A stretch of 64,000 nucleotides of DNA from Monilinia fructicola (taxonomy: Eukaryota; Ascomycota; Leotiomycetes; Helotiales; Sclerotiniaceae), in contig VICG01000006.1 of NCBI GenBank assembly GCA_008692225.1, positions 2,501,001 to 2,565,000 on the forward strand, written 5' to 3'. Under the pieces are notes generated by a model that was not told where the DNA came from, ran no database searches, and worked only from the letters and a program-made list of their open reading frames with translations. Position numbers and translations under genes: made by a program. The stretch's first letter is position 1. Every line of letters begins with the position of its first letter. Shown here one piece after another: positions 32,204 to 44,755 of the stretch.

Positions 32204-35200
32204 AAAGGCTATAAGTCAAGGCGGGAAGAACGGGGGTGGGAAAGGAGTTTGTACATATGTGGATGGGCGAGGCAGATATACGTAACTGCTTGTATTGAAG
32301 ATGCATTTAATTAAGGACAGTCTTGATTATTTGGAAAACATCAACCTCGAGACATACTTTGATGCAAGTACATGAGTATGACTGAAATTGGTAACCATGA
32401 GTTTATACTATGGTAATATATTTCGCTTTCATCCATGCATGCCATTTTAAAGACCAGGTCGCTCAGATAAAGCTCATTATCTTTCAAGAATTCAAGAGCT
32501 GCCATCTCCTAAAGATCCTCCAGAACGTTGCCACAGGATTCCCTTCCCCTTGATTTCATTACTTAGGGAGTATATGGTATTGCCTTGTGGCTTCTCTTCG
32601 AATCATCCACGGTATCAGCCTTACTCCCATTGACTTCCTTGTCTCCTCTTCACTCTACGACTGATTGATATTCCAGGTTGACAGTATGCCCTTCTTCATG
32701 ATCAGGTTTCACATTCCTTCTTCTATATCACTACTAGCTGGAGGTACATACACAACCAAATCAATACGTCAATGCCGCTGTGCAACCCATACTCAAACCC
32801 CGTGTTCCAAATAAATCCAACAAATTCATCACAAAAAGTTTTGTTGCATATCGCAGCCTCAGAATACACTACTTTTTCAATCACGTATGGTAATCCCTCC
32901 AAACAACTTGACATCTTGAAAATATCATAATCCTTTCGTTCAAAAGCACAATTATCTTATAAGAAGAGAATTGAAAGCTTGAGATAAGTAATCAATTTAC
33001 AATAACCGTCCAAACATGAAAATGATGCTTTTAACTCTGCTAAAAATACAGACATAGAGTTGTTTAAGCGATGAAGTCAACCAACCATCAATATCAACTG
33101 TATTTTTTGTTGCATATCGCACCTTCAAAAGGGTCTCCATTTTAAATTCTTCATACCAATTGCCATAGATATGCAAATCGCCAACAAAGTTTATAGATAG
33201 AATTAGAAGAAGCACAAGTACACACTTAGATGGAAATCTAACGAATCTTTCCAATACCCACCATGCTATTCATGTCCAAAGACAAAAATGCATTTTTAGA
33301 GACCTCAAATTTGACGACAGAGCTTGATCATTTAACGAGGGCGTGGACTTCATCTGAAAGTTTTTTGTTACATGTCGAAGCTTGAAAGATGCTCCATTTT
33401 CAATCCTGGATATTGACATGCACAAAGTTTCTGACTACGTTCAAAAGATCCAAGGAGATTCAGAAGAAGTTACAATTTAATCGTATGCTAAGAGGAAGAT
33501 ACCTAGGTAGATAATTAGATATTTGCGTTATTATTACGGTTCAAAGTCGAAATTAGAGCTTTTGATTTCAGTGATGTAGGTTGAGAAGCGAAAAATCGCG
33601 ATGAATGCGCTAGCGTTGTCGAGAAGTGGTTGTGGTATCCATGGATAGATATCATGTCTTTTGAAAGTCGAGGTTTTTAACGGCGTTTAATAGGCTATGT
33701 AATAAAGTTAATCATTATAGGTTTACGTATTTCTGGTGAAGCAGCAACAGTTATATACAGTCGAGTTTTTAATATGTGGTGTGGAGTGGTGATGTTATAT
33801 GGTATATTCAATTTGTTCCATCACCACCTGTATTACCAACAACTTCCCATCGTTCCACATAATGATAGTCTCGCCGAACAGTACTTCGGATATCAACTGT
33901 TCGAAGTATAGGATTGGGAGAAATATGACTAGTCTTTCATCTCAAGCCACGAGGTACGTCATCAACGTATAACTCACAGTTGTGGAATATTGATGCCGAG
34001 TTGCGATATTTAAAATGATAGTCTTGCCATTCGGGGTGTTCAAACAAGTATCGCTCCGTGTCATTGAATGAGACTTTGATTTGCTGCGATATACCTCGCA
34101 TCACTGCCGTGATATTTTCTAGGTAGTTCTGAGGTTGAGGTTTCAATCATTTTGGACAGGTTCTTGTCTGCATCAAAGCGATACTTAAACTTTAGTGTTT
34201 CCATAAGATATCCGAAAAGAAACTTTGAATTTTCCAGACATAAAAACTCTTAATTTTTCTGGTCGTTTTTAGTGAAATAAAATCCCCTCTGCTTTTCGAC
34301 GGCTTGACTATTTTGGTTGCTGGTATCGAGTTTCCATTTCATGAGCACATCTGACATTTGGATTGCTTAAGCCTTTCTATGAAACCAAAAGACTTGTTTG
34401 TAATGGTAGAAGTTGAACCTTTGATTATCCTAAGCTCTTGCAAACATTTTAAATATGTCCACCGAGACTTAGGGAGTATACCTCATCATCCACGAGCTTC
34501 TGTCTAGTTCTCTTGCGCCTAGTATTCTTGAGATGACCACAACACTTGCAAGCCCCGCGAATATATTAAGATCTTCCTATTTCCCAAACCATAGTATAAA
34601 ACACTGGCTCTAGACTTGATATTCCTCAAGATCAAACTATGAGTATTCATTCCCTTCTTCATCAACCTGGCATTCAATCCCTCAGCCCACATCACCTGAT
34701 GTTACTTCTTTCACCAAGAGTCCGTATGAAAGATATATCTCGATTTTGACCTCGGCAGTTTTGTCATCATCCAAGCCATGCTCTAAGAATAGATCCAAGC
34801 ACTCGAACTTAAAATGTCCTTTATTCTCACCTTCAAACCATATATATGAAAATACTGGATTTTGATAACGATAGCAATGGGACTGAGAGCCTTGCAATAC
34901 TCAAGGAAAAGAATAAAGTGATAGACCTCTTTGGGAAAGGCTTTGACGCGTCAACCGGATTGTGCATCTATCCCTTTCGGTAAAAACACTGGAGGACTTG
35001 AGAGTCTATGAAATGGTCGTAGATTTATACTCGCCAAATTCGGGTTTGAAGGCCAGAAATTACTCAATGTCATCCAAACTTTTGTGAGATGTAGCATCTG
35101 ATTGGTGAATGACATATTCAAATTTATTGGCACCCTCTGCTGAGACGTTATTCTCGTAAGAAAATCCTAAATTGGTATGATTCGAGCCGAGACTTGTAAC

Positions 35201-36101
35201 TTTTCCTTGCTCGAATTGAACCAGAACAAGGACGCCTCGCAAAACTCTACCTGTCCCTTGCACATTGACTGTGTGGTAAATTGTGAGATGAAGGAATAGT
35301 TCAATATCGCATCCTCATCGTTTCTGTTGAGAGACCGCGTAGAAAGATACATAATCGACAAGTTATTACTGCAAATAGGAGTAAAGCGAAGAGAAAGATT
35401 GATGCAATGGGTACAATTAGGTAAAAAGCCAAGAAAACAATTAACATTGATCAGTTCACTTAAAGTATCGTTCCCATGGCGGAAGAGGGTGGAACTGATA
35501 AACCGAGGCTTTTGACGGAAATGCTTTCAAATCAGGCTCTCGCAACCATTGTTGTTGATTCCCATGACAACATATTAAATCTAGGAGATAATACGAGAGC
35601 ATGTGGCAAATACGGCATCATTCAATCCATCTTTAGATTTCTCATTGAGAAGTTGCAATACACGCATAGAACTTGCTGTGATACCGGACATCCTTCTATA
35701 TCTACCTACTAGGTAAATGACAGGCATCTTCACGTAGAGCTAACTAGCAGAGCATCAAGATAAAACCTCGTGATTTTGGTCGAAAAAAGTAAAGCAGGCC
35801 ATATTTTCGAAGCATTACTTTTCTCTATAGACTCGGGAGTTTTCCAATCAAGAGACGGAATATCTTTTCCACAAGGTACCTTTGGTGCTGAGCCATTTAA
35901 GAAAATTACCGATACATTCACTCATCAGAGTTGATAGTTTGAGTTGTGACTGCAAGTGAAGTTTGTAATATTTTGCGCTTAGAACTAGCGCTTATTTTAC
36001 GTTATAAGCGAGATAGCAAGGTTAAGCGCGCCTCGGCATATTAATGATTGCTGAATCTCCAAAAGTTTCTTGACAAGCAGCAATACGTTGCCACCTTTAC
36101 A
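32204..36101. other. 3.9-kb gene-poor region with decayed repeats
   Basis: No convincing complete gene. It contains three diverged copies of a roughly 260-bp unit (32835-33620). Several short minus-strand frames (33937-34146, 34682-34897, 35060-35263) hint at a broken lineage-specific gene or gene family, but no domain is recognisable and stops interrupt all frames. Confidence 0.4.
32835..33620 (-). repeat. Three diverged tandem units of about 260 bp, possibly a decayed small gene array
   Basis: A motif like TTTTTTGTTGCATATCGCA...CTCCATTTT recurs near 32838, 33100 and 33361, about 262 and 261 bases apart. On the minus strand it translates as variants of 'KxxYATKN / AICNKT' followed by a hydrophobic, cysteine-containing stretch. 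Copies one and two are partly open; copy three has several stops. This suggests tandem duplication of a short coding or structured unit followed by decay. Confidence 0.45.
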
Positions 36102-39100
36102 ATGGACGATCTCGAGTCCCTCGAAATTCTATCTTTGGTCCAGAGAGTTGCTTCTGAATTGCAGAACCATCTCGGCATCAGCGACAAAACTCTCGCCGAA
36201 TTTGTCATTGCGCAGCATTCAGAATGTAGTTCTCTCGAAGAATTTCAGAAGAAGCTCGAGGCGATGGGCGCAGACTTCCCGCAAAGTTTGATTGAGAGTG
36301 TGGATCGTCTGGTTTTAACGATGCATCCGAAATTTAAAGGTGGTAAAGGCAGAAATGGTGGGTCAGCAGAAAACGGAAATCATAAAATCGAGGAAAAGAC
36401 GAAGGTCTTTAAAGGTCTGGCATTACCCGACAAGGAACCTGCATGGCAGAATGATGATGATGAACCCATTAACGGGGATGCAACAAACGGAACTGATGCG
36501 ATCGATGATACCCTTGCATTGTTAGAAGGTTTAGCACCAAAGGCGGAAACAGTCAAAGTTGAGAAGACAAGCAGGAAACGGAGCAGAAGTCCAGATCAAG
36601 ATTATGATAGAGGGCGAAGTCGCAAAGATAGGTACAGGTCTAGGTCACGATCCAGAGAGGAACCAAGGAGGCGGCGGAAGCACGAATATGACGAAGAGGA
36701 TGAATTTGGGAGGTTTCGAAAGAGCCACAGAAGTAGTCGGAGGAAAAGAGAAGACGACGATTATTACAAACGGCCAGCTACTCCAGAGATTGATGATGAA
36801 GTCATTTTATACAAGGTTTATAACGGTCATGTTACGGGTGTGAAGGATTTTGGCGCTTTCGTCAACATACACGGTGTGAAAGGAAAAGTAGACGGACTTG
36901 TGCATGTTTCGGCATTAGTGGAAGGTCAAAGAGTTAATCACCCATCAGACTTAGTTTCGCGGAATCAACCTGTTAAAGTCAAAGTCATCAAAGTCGAGGG
37001 AAACAGAATCGGACTTTCAATGAAGGATGTTGACCAAGAAACTGGAAAGGATTTGTCTCCTCAGGATAGGATTCAATCTGGTGCCAATAGTGCTCCTCTT
37101 GGAGGCAAGAATGAATATGGTTTAATTGACGAACCTGTACCAGTTTTTGAAGGAGAAATGTCACGAAATTCGAGGAAGAACAAGAAGAGAATGACATCCC
37201 CTGAAAGATGGGAGATCCGACAATTGATCGCATCCGGTGTGGTGAAAGCATCGGATTACCCAGATCTGGACGAGGATTATAATGCGACATTAAATGGTGA
37301 GGGAGAAATGGAGTTAGAAGAGGATGTTGATATCGAAATTCGAGAAGAAGAACCTCCTTTCTTGACTGGTCAAACAAAGCAGTCATTAGAGTTGTCTCCA
37401 ATCAGAGTTGTGAAAGCTCCTGATGGGTCACTTAATCGAGCCGCTATGGCAGGTACTACTCTGGCAAAAGACCGAAGAGAGTTAAAACAACAAGAGGCCC
37501 AAGACAAGGCTACCGAGGATGGAGCCAAGGTCGACCTTTCTGCACAATGGAATGATCCAATGGTAGACCCAGACCAAAGAAAATTCGCTAGTGATCTCAG
37601 AACCGTGAAACAACAGGCACCCAGTGAAGTTGTACCTGATTGGAAGAGGGTTACTCAAAACAAGAATGAACCTTTAGGCCGTCGCACAGATATGTCCATC
37701 AAAGATCAGAGGGAATCCCTTCCCGTGTACAGATTCCGATCCGAGTTAATCAAGGCTGTTCATGAAAATCAATTGTTGATTGTTGTCGGTGACACTGGAT
37801 CAGGAAAGACGACGCAATTGACTCAGTACTTGGCGGAGGCAGGCTTTGCTAATAATGGCATAATTGGTTGTACCCAACCTCGTCGTGTTGCAGCTATGTC
37901 AGTAGCAAAGCGTGTCGCAGAAGAAGTTGGCTGCGAGCTTGGTCAAGAGGTTGGATACACTATACGATTCGAAGATTGTACTAGTCCTGCCACAAAGATC
38001 AAGTACATGACAGACGGAATGCTTCAGAGAGAAGTATTGATGGATCCAGATTTGAAGCGATATTCGGTCATCATGTTGGATGAGGCTCACGAACGTACCA
38101 TTTCTACAGATGTTCTATTCGCGTTGCTGAAAAAAACTATCAAACGTCGTCCGGATTTAAAGATTATTGTTACATCTGCAACCCTTGATGCTGACAAATT
38201 TTCGGTCTACTTCAATGAATGCCCTATCTTCTCTATTCCTGGTCGAACGTTTCCTGTGGAAATTATGTACTCAAGAGAGCCGGAATCTGACTATCTTGAT
38301 GCAGCCTTGGTTACCGTCATGCAGATTCATCTAACAGAACCCCCGGGAGATATCCTTCTTTTCTTGACTGGAAGTGAGGAGATTGACACATCTTGCGAAA
38401 TTCTTTTTGAACGTATGAAGGCACTTGGTCCCAGTGTCCCCGAGCTGATCATTCTTCCCGTTTACGCCTCACTGCCCACAGAATTGCAGAGTAAAATCTT
38501 CGACCCCGCACCCCCGGGAGCTCGAAAGGTGGTGATTGCTACTAATATCGCTGAAACTTCTATTACTATCGATCATATCTATTATGTTATTGATCCAGGA
38601 TTCGTCAAACAGAATGCTTACGACCCAAAGCTCGGTATGGATTCTTTGATAGTCACCCCAATTTCCCAAGCACAGGCCAAACAGCGTGCTGGACGTGCTG
38701 GAAGAACGGGCCCTGGAAAATGTTTCCGTCTCTATACAGAAGCCGCTTTCCAGTCTGAGATGTTACCTACTAGTATTCCGGAAATTCAGAGACAAAACTT
38801 GTCTACAACTATATTGATGTTGAAGGCTATGGGTATCAATGATTTACTTCATTTTGACTTCATGGACCCACCTCCAACCAATACTATGTTGACAGCATTG
38901 GAAGAATTGTATGCTCTTTCGGCATTAGACGATGAAGGTCTTCTTACTCGTTTGGGTCGTAAAATGGCCGACTTTCCCATGGAGCCATCTCTTTCGAAAG
39001 TTCTTATTGCAGCTGTTGATCTCGGCTGCTCCGACGAACTTCTTAGTATTGTCGCAATGATTTCTATCCCAACAATATTCTATCGACCCAAGGAAAAACA

Positions 39101-39716
39101 AGCACAGGCCGACCAAAAGAAAGCTAAATTTCACGATCCACATGGCGATCATCTCACCCTCCTCAATGTTTACAATAGTTGGAAGCAAAATAAGTTCGCT
39201 AGTCCATGGTGTTTCGAAAATTTCATTCAAGCGCGGAGTATGAAGCGCGCAAAAGACGTCCGCGATCAATTGTTGAAGATTATGGAACGATACAAGCATC
39301 CTATTGTATCCTGTGGACGCAATACAGATAAAGTTCGGCAAGCACTTTGCTCTGGTTTCTTCCGAAATTCTGCTCGGAAGGATCCTCAAGAAGGATATAA
39401 GACTCTAATAGAAGGCACACCTGTATACCTACATCCTTCGTCTGCTCTGTTTGGGAAACAGGCGGAATGGGTTATTTATCACACCCTCGTGATGACGACG
39501 AAAGAATACATGCATTGCACAACGAGTATTGATCCCAAGTGGTTGGTGAGCGCAGCGCCAAGTTTCTTCAAGGTGGCGGACGCAGGCAAATTGTCTAAGA
39601 GAAAGAAGGCAGAAAGAATTCAACCTCTTTATAATAAATTTGCTGCGGAAGACGATTGGAGATTGAGTGCGCAAAAGAGGCAAGGCAGGGGAGGTGGAGG
39701 TGGAACTTGGGGTTAA
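36102..39716 (+). CDS. PRP22: DEAH-box pre-mRNA splicing helicase Prp22
   Basis: ATP-dependent RNA helicase that releases spliced mRNA from the post-catalytic spliceosome. Single exon, 1204 aa, starting at ATG 36102 (MDDLESLEI). The N-terminal region is helical, followed by an Arg/Ser-rich segment (about 165-230: SRKRSRSPDQD, RYRSRSRSREEPRRRRK) and an S1 RNA-binding domain (about 232-305: YNGHVTGVKDFGAFV, GLVHVSALVEG, IGLSMKDVD). Helicase motifs: I GDTGSGKTTQ (about 563), Ia TQPRRVAA, II DEAH (about 660), III SAT (about 692), V TNIAETSIT and VI QAKQRAGRAGRTGPG (about 860). HA2 and OB-fold domains follow (PSLSKVLIAAVDLGC, HDPHGDHLTLLNVYNSW, CGRNTDKVRQALCSGFFRNSARKDPQEGYKTL). The C-terminus is Gly-rich. 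The S1 domain separates Prp22/DHX8 from Prp2, Prp16 and Prp43. The 3.6-kb frame is unbroken. Confidence 0.97.
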   Translation: MDDLESLEILSLVQRVASELQNHLGISDKTLAEFVIAQHSECSSLEEFQKKLEAMGADFPQSLIESVDRLVLTMHPKFKGGKGRNGGSAENGNHKIEEKTKVFKGLALPDKEPAWQNDDDEPINGDATNGTDAIDDTLALLEGLAPKAETVKVEKTSRKRSRSPDQDYDRGRSRKDRYRSRSRSREEPRRRRKHEYDEEDEFGRFRKSHRSSRRKREDDDYYKRPATPEIDDEVILYKVYNGHVTGVKDFGAFVNIHGVKGKVDGLVHVSALVEGQRVNHPSDLVSRNQPVKVKVIKVEGNRIGLSMKDVDQETGKDLSPQDRIQSGANSAPLGGKNEYGLIDEPVPVFEGEMSRNSRKNKKRMTSPERWEIRQLIASGVVKASDYPDLDEDYNATLNGEGEMELEEDVDIEIREEEPPFLTGQTKQSLELSPIRVVKAPDGSLNRAAMAGTTLAKDRRELKQQEAQDKATEDGAKVDLSAQWNDPMVDPDQRKFASDLRTVKQQAPSEVVPDWKRVTQNKNEPLGRRTDMSIKDQRESLPVYRFRSELIKAVHENQLLIVVGDTGSGKTTQLTQYLAEAGFANNGIIGCTQPRRVAAMSVAKRVAEEVGCELGQEVGYTIRFEDCTSPATKIKYMTDGMLQREVLMDPDLKRYSVIMLDEAHERTISTDVLFALLKKTIKRRPDLKIIVTSATLDADKFSVYFNECPIFSIPGRTFPVEIMYSREPESDYLDAALVTVMQIHLTEPPGDILLFLTGSEEIDTSCEILFERMKALGPSVPELIILPVYASLPTELQSKIFDPAPPGARKVVIATNIAETSITIDHIYYVIDPGFVKQNAYDPKLGMDSLIVTPISQAQAKQRAGRAGRTGPGKCFRLYTEAAFQSEMLPTSIPEIQRQNLSTTILMLKAMGINDLLHFDFMDPPPTNTMLTALEELYALSALDDEGLLTRLGRKMADFPMEPSLSKVLIAAVDLGCSDELLSIVAMISIPTIFYRPKEKQAQADQKKAKFHDPHGDHLTLLNVYNSWKQNKFASPWCFENFIQARSMKRAKDVRDQLLKIMERYKHPIVSCGRNTDKVRQALCSGFFRNSARKDPQEGYKTLIEGTPVYLHPSSALFGKQAEWVIYHTLVMTTKEYMHCTTSIDPKWLVSAAPSFFKVADAGKLSKRKKAERIQPLYNKFAAEDDWRLSAQKRQGRGGGGGTWG

Positions 39717-40352
39717 GGCGTGTACTTTTCTATAGGTTGTATAATATGGGAACTTTGAGAAGATTACTAGCCTAGATAAGAACGCAGCCATACAATCGAT
39801 AATTTGATACCTTGTAGGTTTGCCAAGGTGCAACATCGAAGTGGTGAAGGCGTCAAACATACCCAAGCTGCACCCCTGTGCCGCCAGCTTGATTGGGTTG
39901 GCACTGTCCCGTGTCCTACTACTGGTTCTTCTTATAAATCAGAGAGACTTACAACTCCTTACTCCTTCGTTTCAGGTTTGCGTGAGCTCATTGGCTTCAT
40001 TCATATGAAGTTTCTTCATGTTAGTGACCTCGATCACAGACATATACATATGGTTTTCCACGTCATCCATCATAAGAATTTGTTTCGACCAATTACTGTT
40101 ACAAGTTTTCAAAACTGATCTCTCTCAACCGCATTCTTGAACTTGGTGCTAAAGGTCTAAAGTCCGTCAGCAGATCTTCATGGATACCTAGCACGAACAT
40201 GGATGGATCCAGTGCTTTTAGTTGACACGACCATTGACAAATCATTCTCATCCTCATCCGAACAAATGTATATAATACCCTATAAATATCATCTAAATCC
40301 TGTGGTATGTTGTCCCATATTTTCAGTCTAAACCCTTGACCACAAAAGAGCC
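39717..40352. other. Intergenic, no gene seen
   Basis: About 640 bases between Prp22 and the convergent GFA gene. Only short unsupported frames are present. Confidence 0.5.
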
Positions 40353-40917
40353 TTACATCTTCTCTCCACCACTCTTCGACTTGAATTGTGTCGCTCCTTC
40401 TATCGCTGGAACCCATGGATACTTATCCTTTACAAAACATTCCCATTTAGGCACCATGACTTTTTCAAATATTCCCATTTTCAGGATCGTTTTACCAGGG
40501 AGCAATTCTGCTAAAGATTGGATTGGACTATCACTTTTGGTTAACGCGTCATAATCAAGCCTCGGGAAAGGACAGTGGGAAACGCAGTGGGCAAAAGACA
40601 TGATGAAAAACATACTTCCCACAATTCTTGCAGAAATACCTCCTGACACATTTACCACTTGTAGTAGCATAGTCTTCATACACACTCAGATTATCTCCCC
40701 CTCTGATCGTCACCTTTTCACTCTCGACAATCAAATTAGTTCCAAATGCTAGACACCATGTCAGTACTCAAACCCTCAACTGTTCTAGAACGAGCATACC
40801 AGAGGAAGCAGTCTTTCTACAATTCTTACAATGACACAAAAACCCCCCTGAGCGTGAAAAGGAATCGAAATTGTCGATTGTGACGGTTATGGCGCCACAG
40901 AGACACGTGCCTTCCAT
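40353..40917 (-). CDS. GFA-domain (Mss4-like fold, CENP-V/GFA family) zinc protein
   Basis: Small zinc protein of the 'glutathione-dependent formaldehyde-activating enzyme' (GFA) family, about 141 aa. Exons: 40917-40800, 40748-40616 and 40527-40353; phases 1 and 2 agree. The zinc cysteines are in order: CLCG near the start, CHCKNCRK, CVRRYFCKNCG, i.e. the CxCG ... CxxC ... CxxC layout of the family. The product starts MEGTCLCGAITVTIDN and ends KSKSGGEKM. The middle includes AFGTNLIVESEKVTI and DYATTSGK. Many fungal members are uncharacterised, and the formaldehyde role is not general, so no reaction is assigned. Introns are 51 and 88 bp. Confidence 0.87.
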
Positions 40918-43900
40918 TATGCGAGTTTCCGACGAGATTACTCGGGTAAGAATAGGGGCTTGGGATTTACTGTATTGGGAAAGATGATGAGAGTATACAA
41001 TTATTTATTCGTTCGCTAGGAGCGTAAGCAAGTTGACACGATATAAATGTAACCAGGATTTGCAACTAAATGTGCGGAATGAGGGCGGAATGGCAGATGG
41101 GGCAAGCGGGGTACGCTTATCGAGAGCGATGTTGATGGCGGGGCATGGCGGCGGCTCGGGAACAATTAAGATGTGGGGGGGACCTAGAAGTAGTATGTGT
41201 TCGAATAGAGACTACGGCATGTGGAAATCCTTTCAGCAATAACCGACAACTACGGGAGTGAGAGTCGAAAAAACAACCGAGACGATGAAGGAGGTTGATT
41301 GTGCTGGGTATGCGATTGCCCCATACTCCGTCAATAACCATGAAGATGTGTAGGTGCAAAATTCATCACTTTGTTAGTCTTTTCTTCTCCGTCACTTATA
41401 CACAAATGTGATATGATTAGGCAAGGCACTGATCACGTACAGGGTATTCCTTACCAATGAGATCCGTCAGTGGTATCGGGCGCGTTCATAGTATGCCAAG
41501 TTGGATCATATCTTTTCTGAGTTTGAATCATTAATTGTGTGCGAAGGCCAAGAAGAACAAATGAGGTGCATCCTGACTGTTCTAATCAAGCATCAAGGTT
41601 GACATCGTTTGCTTTGTAAGTGATCCAGTCTACATAACCGGTAGATTTAGACTCAGGAGTGCCTAGGGATAGCGAGTTACAACAGGGCAGTAGCCAGGAT
41701 GAGACCTTTTGTGGTGGTTTGAACCCACAAATGAATTGAACAAGAAGTGAACTTGCATGGAATGGGAAATATCTTCGAGTCTTCAATCTTACCTTTGTGT
41801 CTTCAAAGAGGTACGATCAAATAATTCTGTGCACATCAAAGACTTTCCAGTCCATCAACTGTGATATCAACATATCGGAAAAGGATTTCGGATGGAAGTC
41901 GATAAATCGAATATGATTTTCGGTTGATATTATACATCGTCATCGATCGTATAATCCCAACTAATAATCTATATCAGCAATGGTATCATATATGCTATCA
42001 TGGTTTAACCTTCAATCTGAATTTACAGCCATAGCCCAACCAATATGGTAACCACCTATGGCTAGTTAGAATGAAGTATGAACATTAGCGGTATTACCTT
42101 GCCATCCGCTCTTCTCATGGCAAACTACCAACACACTTGCACTGAAAATTTCCCCCCCTCCCCCATAATTGGGAGTGAAAAGTCATTGAAAATCTCAATT
42201 TTCAGCTAACACAAATTAGATGATAAGACTCTTGGAACATGCTGTGGTTGAACCTCTGCGAAAACATATCCAGATCCCAGGGGCTCATAGGCGTATGTGG
42301 AGTGAATGGGGCAATCGATACCGGTGATCCTACGAGTATTGTCCTATCTATGAGTAGATTGGCCTATTTATGTCTGAATGGCTTCTATCACTCCGCTTGG
42401 AAGATTAAACAAAGACTTCATTACAACTGATTGATACTGTATGGTGGCTTGTGTGGACTCGGTGGAGTGGATGGAAAGCTACAAGTGCTCATGATGCCGC
42501 TGCCTGTTAAAAATGTATGTACACTACGGTTAACTGTCAAACTCGGGAAGATGCGAAATTGAGTATCCACCTTGTAGTTGATCATTTTATGGTACGTGCT
42601 ATTTTACCTAGTTGAGGGCCTTTGGGTTTTCTGGCTCTCTGGCCCTCTGGCGGCACTAGTACTAAGGATGTGAAAAGGTCTTTTGACACAGTAATGAGTA
42701 AATTCCAATTAGTAAAGTATAAGTATACTGTGGACCGTTGTTTTTATATACTCGAGTATTTCATGTATAGTAATGAAAGTCATGAGAGTGAAAGACATTG
42801 ACTCTCACGGTTGAATCCCTCAAGATAAACTCGAGCCTTGAAGCTAAAGTATCTTCGATCCAACGATTTCTGAAATCAGGCTTGTTCTAAACAGTAGTTT
42901 TCCTCTTCCATTTACTTCTTAATTGCATTTGAATCAAGCCAAATTAAATTAAATTACGCCCCATTATATAGTCCCCATTGCCTCCTTATGAGGAGGTACT
43001 TGAGCTCTTAGCTTCCGCTGCTTAGCACCGGCATACTACTCTCCCCTCCTTCAGATAAAGGTTAAATATATGGATCGGTCCATATAAATTCAGTGAGTAG
43101 AATGTATCATTGGTAGCAAGTTTTGCTATCAAAACTTGCTACTTACTAACGTGGATTGAGTTCCACATGGTAGTGTCAAGGTATTCAGCCATTCAAATCA
43201 CTTCAATCGTTGCTCTATGAAACAGAGCCAGCTTATACCCTTAATATAGGGGGGAGGACGAGTAGAGATATCGAGTAAAGCGTAACCTCTAGTACGACGA
43301 CGGTGTTAATAAACGTCAGGCTGGACGATTCTGCTTATAGTAAATGTTTGACCTCTTCAGGTGAGACCAAGATTTTAAGGTTCAGCAAAAATAGTATTGG
43401 TTGCTTGTCTTGGTGTATTCTGGACCTTGTCACCCAAGGCGACGGGCAATATCTCTAGCAATTATGTTTGAGATACTATCGTAAGCCGCTCCTTTCCAAT
43501 GCAAGGTGCAATAATTGTCATTCAATTATTAAGTTATAAGAAGTTCCAGAGGGAAAAATCAGGGGTTTATGGCTATATGTCATCATCAATCGAGGACACG
43601 GAACTATAAAATTTATCGTCACCCCTTATAATTTTTCTCAACTAGAATGATTGCTTCCATTGGCTTGGTTTATATGAGAAGAGAAGATATATATTGGTCC
43701 AACTACCATGGGCGATGAATCTTAGAAATGGAGTTGGCATCAGTGTGATCCTAGCGATTTGGATTCCAAAGGAAGGAGTCGTTGATCAAACAACGACGAT
43801 ATATTGCCATTCATGTCCTTACAATTCAAATTATCAAGTCCAATTGTATTGTAAGGTTTTGGAAATCAGACTTTCGTACTCGAGCCCCCGAGATCCCCTG

Positions 43901-44755
43901 TTGTTGTCAAACAATCTTCAACTTAAAAAGCTTTCGAGTTGAGAATCCTACGAAGCTTGCCGAAAAATGTTCTGCATCGTATTTTAAATTTGAATGGCAT
44001 GAAAAATGACATGGGCTTTGCCTTTCTACACTTGTCTAGTCTTCACCCTATTATTGTCCCGTGATCACACTAACCTCCACATTCCGCATTTGAAGGGGCT
44101 CTTAAGGGATCTTCCCTACACTTTTCTGCTTTAGTCAACGGTCAGAAAGCACTAAAGCATATGTGTGCGTGCATAGCTCATCCTAATCTTAATCTTGCAA
44201 CCGGCTATAGAGTATCTGGAGATGCAGGACAAACAAACACTGCAAGATAAAATTATTCACAGTTGTATGGGATCATCACTGCGAGAGCGGCTATGTGCCA
44301 GCTCCTTAACCTTTCCAAGTGTTCGGTCGATGATATGATTACCAATTACCATGATCTCCGGCTCAGAGAGGCCATGAATCATTACGGAATTACAGGGCAA
44401 AAGTATGTTTATACTTTCGTGCTTAAGGAGCTAAGCTCTATGGAATGAGCCGCGTCTAAGAGTTCTTTCCCCAAGAGCTCTCGCTTATTAAACTAGCTAT
44501 ACTTTATATCAACAGCGGACTTCCCCTTCATCGAAGTGATTACAGTCTTTCGGTATTACAGCCCCAATTGTCGATCGCAGATTAGTGTCTGTCACTGTAG
44601 ATCGTAGCTTATTGGCTGCACCTCATGCAACTTACAGCCTTCTCGGATGTATACAAAAATTACAGACTATCCACCAAGTTCTGATTATATATTCATGACC
44701 AGGGCAAAACTAACAAATTCTCAAGTCCTTGCACGACTGCCATAGAAAACTCACA
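40918..44755. other. 3.8-kb gene-poor region
   Basis: No supported gene. It contains two hairpin-forming inverted repeats at 43067-43086 and 43113-43142. Short frames at 41033-41242, 43694-43942 and 44263-44448 lack family features. Confidence 0.4.
43113..43142. repeat. Perfect 13-bp inverted repeat (hairpin)
   Basis: GTAGCAAGTTTTG (43113-43125) and CAAAACTTGCTAC (43130-43142) flank a 4-base loop CTAT. A second, shorter palindrome TATATGGA-TCGG-TCCATATA lies 27 bases upstream (43067-43086). Together they could fold into two adjacent stem-loops. Confidence 0.8.
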
